The notes beneath the pieces are model-generated. The model did no database searches. It saw nothing but the letters and a program-made list of their open reading frames with translations, and was not told the DNA's origin. From positions 1-8,435 of the forward strand of contig JAUUZB010000108.1 in NCBI GenBank assembly GCA_030590185.1: a stretch of DNA of 8,435 bases, written 5' to 3'. A program made the translations under genes and the position numbers. How positions within the stretch are numbered: position 1 is the stretch's first letter; every line of letters begins with the position of its first letter. Positions 1 through 4,923 of this stretch are shown here, in pieces. Source of the stretch: Deltaproteobacteria bacterium (GTDB lineage: Bacteria; Myxococcota; XYA12-FULL-58-9; JAUUZB01).

Positions 1-422
1 ATGCTCATCTCGGCGTCGGGGGCCGGCACGAAGACGTCGTTGATGGCCGCCAGGATCCGGCCGAGCTCCTCCGGCTCCAGCATGGTCGGGGTGCCACCGC
101 CGAAGTGGAGTTGAACCAACGGCTTGTCCCCGATCCGCTCGCGGACCAGCGAGAGCTCGCGTTCGAGGGCCGAGACGTAGCGGGCGATTCGCTCGCGGGA
201 TCGGGTGATCACGACGTTGCAGCCGCAATAGAGGCACATCCGGTCGCAAAACGGGATGTGCAAGTACAGCGACAAGGGCCGCGGGTCAGCGGCGGCCCGC
301 TCCATGGCCGCCTCTACCTCGGCGGGCGCGAGCTCTCCCCAGTAGGGCACGGTGGGATAGCTGGTGTATCTGGGCAGGGCGCGATCGTAACGGCCGATCA
401 ACGCCGACGGGATTTCGCTCAC
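1..422 (-). CDS. hemN: Oxygen-independent coproporphyrinogen III oxidase HemN, N-terminal part (cut by window edge)
   Basis: Radical-SAM enzyme of heme synthesis that decarboxylates coproporphyrinogen III to protoporphyrinogen IX without oxygen, in the cytoplasm. The first 140 residues are present, about a third of the usual ~455. Near the N-terminus RYTSYPT is the HemN signature. It is followed by SLYLHIPFC and cysteines 59, 63, 66 and 68 in a C-x3-C-x2-C-x-C pattern, the 4Fe-4S/SAM cluster site with the extra Cys typical of true HemN rather than HemW. HFGGGTPT (106-113) is the glycine-rich SAM-binding motif. The GTG start at 422-420 is the only possible one: an in-frame TAG lies 13 codons upstream with no ATG, GTG or TTG between. 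A GGAG ribosome site sits 7-8 bases before it. The gene is transcribed divergently from the CBS gene. Identification is firm; the C-terminal two thirds are not visible. Confidence 0.95.
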   Translation of the reverse strand, partial: MSEIPSALIGRYDRALPRYTSYPTVPYWGELAPAEVEAAMERAAADPRPLSLYLHIPFCDRMCLYCGCNVVITRSRERIARYVSALERELSLVRERIGDKPLVQLHFGGGTPTMLEPEELGRILAAINDVFVPAPDAEMS

Positions 423-460
423 GGTTTTTCTCCACTCGCCACGGGCGAATCGACCGCGCT

Positions 461-489
461 AACATGGTCTTTTTGCCGCCCAACGGCAA
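461..489 (-). promoter_or_regulatory. Weak candidate promoter of hemN, -35 box inside an inverted repeat
   Basis: On the minus strand TTGCCG (489-484, four of six matches to TTGACA) is followed after 17 bases by CATGTT (466-461, three of six matches to TATAAT). Transcription would start near 454, about 30 bases before the GTG of hemN, which is a reasonable distance. The boxes are weak on their own; the geometry and position are the main support. Confidence 0.3.
473..489. repeat. Perfect 6-bp inverted repeat TTGCCG-N5-CGGCAA, possible operator
   Basis: TTGCCG (473-478) and CGGCAA (484-489) are exact reverse complements separated by CCCAA. The repeat lies in the divergent gap between hemN and the CBS gene and covers the putative hemN -35 box. 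No T-run follows on either strand, so it is not an intrinsic terminator. The outer TTG...CAA resembles the frame of FNR/CRP-type sites, but the inner bases do not match the FNR consensus TTGAT-N4-ATCAA. The repeat is seen directly; a role as repressor or activator site is inference. Confidence 0.4.
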
Positions 490-590
490 GCATCAGGGTG
501 TTGCGCTCCAGCGTCGCCATCGGCTAAGGAGCCGGCGACAGGGGCCACCGAGCCCCGACCGGCCCTGGGCCGTCGAACAGGAGTCGAACC

Positions 591-1007
591 ATGCCTCTGT
601 TGGTACGCGATTTGATGACCGCCAATCCCTTCACCGTCGAGCTCGGCTCTGACCTCGCTGACCTACACGAGCTCATGGACTCCAAGCAGGTGCGGCACGC
701 GCCGGTGGTGGATGGGGAAGGTCGCCTGCGCGGTCTCGTCTCTCATCGCGATCTCGTGCGGGGTGCCATCCACCGCGACGAGGAGGTGCCCCTGAGCACC
801 ATGCGGCAGATGCTCGAAACCTTCAAAGTCGATGAGGTCATGACTCGCGACCCGGAGACGGTCGGGTCCGACGAGGAAGTCAGCACCGCCGGCGCCCTGA
901 TGATCGAAAACAAGTTCGGCTGCCTGCCGGTGGAGGATGGCGACCGTCTGGTGGGCATCCTGACCGAGACCGACTTCGTACGCTACGTCGTCGATACCGC
1001 TACCTGA
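591..1007 (+). CDS. Two-CBS-domain protein
   Basis: A 138-residue protein made almost entirely of two CBS domains, at about residues 6-58 and 80-135. Each opens with the typical V-x-D/E-V/L-M-T-x-(N/D)-P start (VRDLMTANPFTV; VDEVMTRDPETV) and ends with the closing strand and helix (LRGLVSHRDLVR; LVGILTETDFVR). Such stand-alone CBS pairs form a Bateman module that binds adenine nucleotides or related ligands and usually acts as a cytoplasmic sensor or regulator of a partner; the ligand and partner cannot be read here. No catalytic domain, membrane segment or signal peptide is present. The start is supported by AGGAG with a 7-base spacer before the ATG. The next gene follows after 33 bases in the same frame, so the two may share a transcript. 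The family call is firm, the role unknown. Confidence 0.93.
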   Translation: MPLLVRDLMTANPFTVELGSDLADLHELMDSKQVRHAPVVDGEGRLRGLVSHRDLVRGAIHRDEEVPLSTMRQMLETFKVDEVMTRDPETVGSDEEVSTAGALMIENKFGCLPVEDGDRLVGILTETDFVRYVVDTAT

Positions 1008-1040
1008 GCGGCGCGAAACTCGGACGCCCAGGCAGCAGCG

Positions 1041-2354
1041 TTGAAACCCCGACCCAAACGGCGGCTCACCCTCGGCGCGGCTCTGGCCGGCGCGGGAACG
1101 GCGGTGCTGCTCTGGGAGCTGGCCCCGAGCCCGATGATCTGGGAGCTGGCCCTCGGCGTCATCGCCGGCGGGGTGGCGACGCGTCTCACCGACGGCCGCC
1201 TGCGCACCCTCGCGTTCAATGGCGCGCTCTTCGCGCTGCTGCTCCTGCCGGTGGAGATCTACCTCGCCTACCAGGACCGGACCAACGCACCCACCGTGCA
1301 ACCGCCGGCCCTCACCCTCGACGACCCACTGCCACCCGGCATCACCACCGCCCTGCCGAGCGATCCAAAATGGGTGCTCACCGAAAACCGAACCGGCCTC
1401 ACGGTCTACCAGGCGGGCGGCCGGCTGGTGAAGCACCACAACCGCCTCGGCTGGATCCACCGCGAATCAGCGCGCGTCGGTGAGCGCATGTACCGCGGTG
1501 AGAAGCTGCTCTACGAGGTGGTCTACAACATCGGCCCGGACGGCCTGCGGCTCACCGACTCTGGCCTCGAGGTGCCGGACGAGGCCCCGGTCGTGCCGTT
1601 CCTGGGCTGTTCCTTCACCTTCGGTCAGGGGCTCGAGGACCGACAAACCCTGCCCTCGGCTTTTGAGGCTGCGGCGGGCGGCCGCTACCGCGCCCTGAAC
1701 TGGGGGATCTCCGGCGCCGGCCCCCACTCAATCCTCGCGCAGCTCGAGCTCGAGCGTGACGTGGAGCTGCTCGCCGGCCGAGCCGTGCCCTTCGTGGTCA
1801 TGGTGGCCATCCGCCACCACCTGCAGCGCATCGCGGGAGAGACCCACTTCTCGTCCTTCTACCCGCGCTACGCCCTACGCGACGGCCGGTTGGTGGCGGA
1901 CGGACAGTTTCCACCGCCCAAGGCGCGCAGTGAGCTCAGCTTTGGCGAAGCGGTCAGCTTCGAGGCGCGCAAGTCCCACCTGATCGGGCATCTCGTGGAG
2001 CGCCTGCCCTCGGCGGTCGGCTGGGTGGATGATGACGGGGTAGCGCTCTTTTTGGCGATCACCGAACGAATCCGGGACCTCCTGGCCGAGCGTCACCACA
2101 GCGAGCTGGTGGTGATCACCTGGGACGACTTCGGGCCGGAGCAGGAGCCGATCGCCGTGGGGTTGCGGGCCGCGGGTATTCGCTTCTACGACGCCGCCAC
2201 CCTGTTCCCAGACTTCACCCCCGAGACCCACTACCTGCCGCACTACAGTCATCCCAACGCCCACGCCAACCGGGTGTTGGCGGAGTTTCTGGCGCAGCGA
2301 TTACATGGCCCGGAGGATGAGCAGCCTGCCGGGCAGACCGCCCCACAGCCGTGA
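1041..2354 (+). CDS. Membrane-anchored SGNH/GDSL-hydrolase-like protein
   Basis: A 437-residue protein. The N-terminus is basic (MKPRPKRR) and followed by three hydrophobic stretches, about residues 9-27, 33-48 and 57-78, giving a membrane anchor. Residues ~180-425 look like an SGNH-hydrolase domain: FLGCSFTFGQG has the nucleophile Ser191, NWGISGAGP (220-228) matches the block II Asn/Gly region, IRHHLQR (257-263) sits where relatives have a (D)H-x-x-R motif, and SHPN (403-406) gives the catalytic His404. The usual Asp three residues before that His is replaced by His401, so the triad is atypical. Related proteins hydrolyse or transfer acyl or acetyl groups, often on surface polysaccharides; the substrate here is unknown. 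The start is TTG: the TGA of the CBS gene is in the same frame at 1005-1007, and no ATG or GTG lies between. The ribosome site is weak (AGG, 8 bases before), so translation may depend on the upstream gene. It converges on the Sel1 lipoprotein gene with a 49-base gap. Confidence 0.85.
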   Translation: MKPRPKRRLTLGAALAGAGTAVLLWELAPSPMIWELALGVIAGGVATRLTDGRLRTLAFNGALFALLLLPVEIYLAYQDRTNAPTVQPPALTLDDPLPPGITTALPSDPKWVLTENRTGLTVYQAGGRLVKHHNRLGWIHRESARVGERMYRGEKLLYEVVYNIGPDGLRLTDSGLEVPDEAPVVPFLGCSFTFGQGLEDRQTLPSAFEAAAGGRYRALNWGISGAGPHSILAQLELERDVELLAGRAVPFVVMVAIRHHLQRIAGETHFSSFYPRYALRDGRLVADGQFPPPKARSELSFGEAVSFEARKSHLIGHLVERLPSAVGWVDDDGVALFLAITERIRDLLAERHHSELVVITWDDFGPEQEPIAVGLRAAGIRFYDAATLFPDFTPETHYLPHYSHPNAHANRVLAEFLAQRLHGPEDEQPAGQTAPQP

Positions 2355-2403
2355 CCTCGTGGTCGCCGCGCCGGTCGCCGCCTGATGGTCGGTGCGCCCC
2401 AGC

Positions 2404-3096
2404 CTACCGACGCCCCTCCTCCAGTTTGTCCGCCTGCCAGCAGGAGGGCGGGTGCCCGCCCGCGCAAGCCACACGGTAGAGCTCGAGGGCACGGTCGAGA
2501 TCCTTCTCCACCCCGAGCCCCCTCTCGTAGAGCAACGCCACCGAGCCGCAGCCGATCACGACGCCGCTCTCGCAAACCGCGCCCCACAGCTCAGCGCTGC
2601 GCCCATAATCCTCGGGCATGCCCTGGCCCAGGAAGTACATGTTGCCCAGGCTCAAACAGCCGGCCGGCTCACCGAGGTCACAGGCCTCTCGAAACAGGAC
2701 GGCCGCCAGGGAGAGATCCCGGGAGACGTCCTCCCCTAACCGGTGAGCGATGCCGAGCCGAAGGCAGCCCTCGGCGTCGCGCTGGCGACAGGCCCGTTCC
2801 CAAAAGCCCAGGGCCGCAGCCGCGTCGGCCGGGATCCCCTCACCGGCGAGCAGGAGATCGCCCAACCGGGAGCAGGCAGTGGCGTGCCCGAGCTGACAGG
2901 CGCGCTCGAAGGCCGCGGCCGCGACCGGCACGTTGCGAGGCGAGGCGATGCCAAAGGAGAGGTCGTTGCCGACCGCGAAACAGGTCTCGGCGTCCGCGCA
3001 CAGCGGTGACGGGCCAAAACCGGCGCCGGGGGCGTTGCCCGTGGGCGACGAGCAGCCCGAGCAGATCGCCAACAATAATAGAAGACCGCGCTCCAC
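2404..3096 (-). CDS. Cys-rich Sel1-like repeat lipoprotein (Hcp-like)
   Basis: A 230-residue protein with a lipoprotein-type signal: short basic start, a run of leucines (5-9), then cysteines at 12 and 15 before SSPTGN. The likely lipidated residue is Cys15 (CSGC) or Cys12 (LAIC); neither is a textbook lipobox. The rest is about six Sel1-like helical repeats of 36 residues. Cysteines fall at 67, 103, 139, 175 and 211, and at 75, 111, 147, 183 and 219, so each repeat has a C-x7-C pair at an exact 36-residue step; a degenerate first pair is 33/39. This is the pattern of Helicobacter cysteine-rich proteins (Hcp), whose pairs are disulfides, and it fits an exported, oxidised protein. Sel1 repeats are protein-binding scaffolds; the partner is unknown. 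The frame stays open upstream to 3666, but the GTG at 3096-3094 has GAGAGG six bases before it and starts exactly at the signal peptide; the longer version would run antisense into the Hsp70 gene. Confidence 0.88.
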   Translation of the reverse strand: MERGLLLLLAICSGCSSPTGNAPGAGFGPSPLCADAETCFAVGNDLSFGIASPRNVPVAAAAFERACQLGHATACSRLGDLLLAGEGIPADAAAALGFWERACRQRDAEGCLRLGIAHRLGEDVSRDLSLAAVLFREACDLGEPAGCLSLGNMYFLGQGMPEDYGRSAELWGAVCESGVVIGCGSVALLYERGLGVEKDLDRALELYRVACAGGHPPSCWQADKLEEGRR

Positions 3097-3201
3097 TCGA
3101 TACCTCTCTACGCCTGGCTCGCCCGTTTGTGCGGAACCGCCCGGGCTCCACTCCGACTCGACGATCCAGGTCCAAGAACCGTAACCCCTCGGAGTGCTCT
3201 G

Positions 3202-3230
3202 AGTCTGTGTCCGATAGTCTCCCACGTCAA
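3202..3230 (-). promoter_or_regulatory. Weak candidate promoter of the Sel1 lipoprotein gene
   Basis: On the minus strand TTGACG (3230-3225, five of six matches) is followed after 17 bases by CAGACT (3207-3202, three of six matches). It lies about 105 bases before the GTG start at 3096. The -35 box is good and the -10 box poor, so this is only a candidate. Confidence 0.25.
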
Positions 3231-3248
3231 TCGCGGGAAACTCCAGTT

Positions 3249-3277
3249 TTGACACGGCCCAGAGGGTGAGCTTTGAT
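3249..3277 (+). promoter_or_regulatory. Candidate sigma-70-type promoter of the Hsp70 gene
   Basis: TTGACA (3249-3254) is a perfect -35 box. After exactly 17 bases comes TTTGAT (3272-3277), four of six matches to TATAAT. Transcription would begin near 3284, leaving only about nine bases before the ATG at 3293. This would put the alternative GTG start at 3266 inside the promoter, upstream of the message. No heat-shock sigma-32-type boxes (CTTGAAA...CCCCAT) or CIRCE-type inverted repeat are seen, so heat induction through those routes is not indicated. Confidence 0.5.
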
Positions 3278-3292
3278 ACAGAGAACAGACGT

Positions 3293-4897
3293 ATGGCTGA
3301 CAAGGACAACCCCACCCAGCACCCCCGGGCGGCGGCGGTGGGCATCAAGCAAACCAAGCTGAGCGGAACCGCTGGCCCCAAGCGCTTGCTCGGCATGCGC
3401 GGGCCGGTGGTCGGCATCGACCTCGGCACCTCGAACAGCTGCGTGGCGGTGGTACGCAACGGCGAGGCGGAGGTGATCCAGGATCCGAGCGGCCACGGGA
3501 CCGTGCCCTCCATCGTGCTCATCGACCGGGACGGCGACCTGCTGGTCGGCCACCCGGCGCGGGAACGATTGATCCTGGAACCGGACCGCGGGGTGGTCGG
3601 TTCCAAGCGCTTCCTCGGCCGGCCGTACGCCTCCAAGGAGGTCAAGGCATTGGGCCACTTCTTCAACTATGAGCTGGTGGAGGGCCCCGAGGGTCGAGTC
3701 GCGGCCAAGGTCGCCGACCGGATCCTACCGCTCGAGGAGGTCGCCGGCCACGTGCTGGAGATGTTGCGCCAAATCGCCAAACACCAACTCGGCGAAGAGG
3801 TGCAACGGGCGGTGGTCACCGTGCCAGCCTACTTCGGCGAGACCCAGCGTCAGGCGGTCCGCGACGCCGGTCGCTTCGCCGGCCTCTACGTCGAGCGGAT
3901 CCTAAACGAGCCCACCGCGGCCGCGGTCGCTTACGGCTTCGGCCGTGGGCTCAACGAGACCGTCCTGGTCTATGACCTCGGCGGCGGCACCCTCGACACC
4001 TCGGTGCTGCGCATCACCGGCGACCGCATGGAGGTGCTCGCCACCGACGGTGACCCCTTCCTCGGCGGCTCCGACTTCGACGACCGCCTCACCGAGTACG
4101 CCCTGATGCTCTTTGAGCGGGAGACCAGCATTCCCCTGCGCGACCAGATGGTGCCGGTGCAGCGTGTCCGCTTCGCGGTGGAGACGGCCAAGATCCAGCT
4201 CTCCCAGGCGACCGTCGCTACGGTCAACTTGCCCTACATCACTCAAAATGAGGCAGGTGATCCCGTCGACCTGACAATGGAGATCGAACGCGACGTGCTC
4301 GAGGATCTGACCAACGACCTGGTGGAGCGCACCCTGACCATCGTGCAGAGGGTGCTGGACGCCGCCCAGGTAAAATCGAGCGAGCTCGACGACGTGATCC
4401 TGGTGGGCGGCCAGTCCCGCAGCCCCGCGGTGCGCCGGATGCTGTTGGAGCGCTTCAACCGCCGGCCGTGCAGCTGGGTACACCCGGACGAGGCGGTCGC
4501 CCTCGGCGCGGCGCGGGTCGCCGACGCCATCTCCCAAGCCGCCCCCCTCGAGCTCACCGACGTGCTCGCCGCCTCCATCCGCGTCGGCCTACGCGACGGC
4601 CGCTCCGCCGTGCTCATCGGTCGCGGCGCCCGGCTGCCGACCGAAAAACGCTTTGAGGTAACCTTGAGTGCCAACGCCCAGGGCAAAACCAAGGTACTGC
4701 TCTACCGCGGCGAAAAAGACGCGGCGGCCGAGAACACCCTGCTCGGCAATCTGATGCTGCCCGGGTTGGCCCCCACCGACGGGACCAACGCCAAGGCCAC
4801 GATCATCTTGAGCATCAGCGCCGACGGCCTGCTCGCGGTGCGCGCGCGCCACCCCAGCGTCGGCGAGATCGCCGAGCTCGACGTGCTGCTCCTGTGA
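3293..4897 (+). CDS. Hsp70 (DnaK-like) paralogue lacking the C-terminal lid
   Basis: A 534-residue cytoplasmic ATP-dependent chaperone relative. After a ~38-residue extension without known motifs comes a full nucleotide-binding domain: phosphate-1 motif GIDLGTSNSC (41-50), the conserved Lys in GSKRFLGR (Lys105), connect motif NEPTAAAVAYG (205-215), phosphate-2 motif YDLGGGTLD (227-235) and adenosine motif VILVGGQSRSP (368-378). ATP binding and hydrolysis therefore look intact. A beta-type substrate-binding domain follows (~423-534) and the protein ends there. DnaK is about 638 residues, so the helical lid and tail are missing. The interdomain linker, VLLLD in DnaK, reads VLAAS here, so coupling between domains may differ. 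The start was taken as ATG at 3293 because GTG at 3266 abuts its only SD-like bases and lies within the apparent promoter; its own SD is also weak. No DnaJ or GrpE gene is nearby, so this is a side paralogue, not the housekeeping dnaK. Confidence 0.92.
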   Translation: MADKDNPTQHPRAAAVGIKQTKLSGTAGPKRLLGMRGPVVGIDLGTSNSCVAVVRNGEAEVIQDPSGHGTVPSIVLIDRDGDLLVGHPARERLILEPDRGVVGSKRFLGRPYASKEVKALGHFFNYELVEGPEGRVAAKVADRILPLEEVAGHVLEMLRQIAKHQLGEEVQRAVVTVPAYFGETQRQAVRDAGRFAGLYVERILNEPTAAAVAYGFGRGLNETVLVYDLGGGTLDTSVLRITGDRMEVLATDGDPFLGGSDFDDRLTEYALMLFERETSIPLRDQMVPVQRVRFAVETAKIQLSQATVATVNLPYITQNEAGDPVDLTMEIERDVLEDLTNDLVERTLTIVQRVLDAAQVKSSELDDVILVGGQSRSPAVRRMLLERFNRRPCSWVHPDEAVALGAARVADAISQAAPLELTDVLAASIRVGLRDGRSAVLIGRGARLPTEKRFEVTLSANAQGKTKVLLYRGEKDAAAENTLLGNLMLPGLAPTDGTNAKATIILSISADGLLAVRARHPSVGEIAELDVLLL

Positions 4898-4923
4898 GAT
4901 CGCGGGTTGGGGTGGAGGTGCGG

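Noticed and set aside
521..534. Hairpin CGGCT-AAGG-AGCCG with an SD-like AAGGAG before the CBS gene, possible small-ORF ribosome site
   Set aside because: No start codon follows at a usable distance, and the true ribosome site of the CBS gene is about 50 bases further on.
663..1460. Open minus-strand frame of 265 codons across the CBS and SGNH genes
   Set aside because: It spans two recognisable plus-strand genes and their gap, and its translation shows no domain.
2388..2411. Inverted repeat GTCGGT-N12-ACCGAC in the convergent gap, possible terminator
   Set aside because: The stem is short, the loop long, no T-run follows on either strand, and it overlaps the end of the Sel1 gene.
2385..3269. 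Open plus-strand frame of 294 codons across the Sel1 gene
   Set aside because: Its translation is an Arg/Pro-rich shadow of the lipoprotein gene, which has a signal peptide, a ribosome site and regular repeats on the other strand.
3266..3292. GTG start for the Hsp70 gene at 3266
   Set aside because: SD-like bases directly touch the GTG with no spacer, and it sits between the -35 and -10 boxes of the best promoter. Kept only as an alternative.
3097..3666. Longer N-terminus for the Sel1 protein, with the frame open to 3666
   Set aside because: It would run antisense into the Hsp70 ATPase domain and bury the signal peptide in the middle of the protein; the GTG at 3096 with GAGAGG fits much better.
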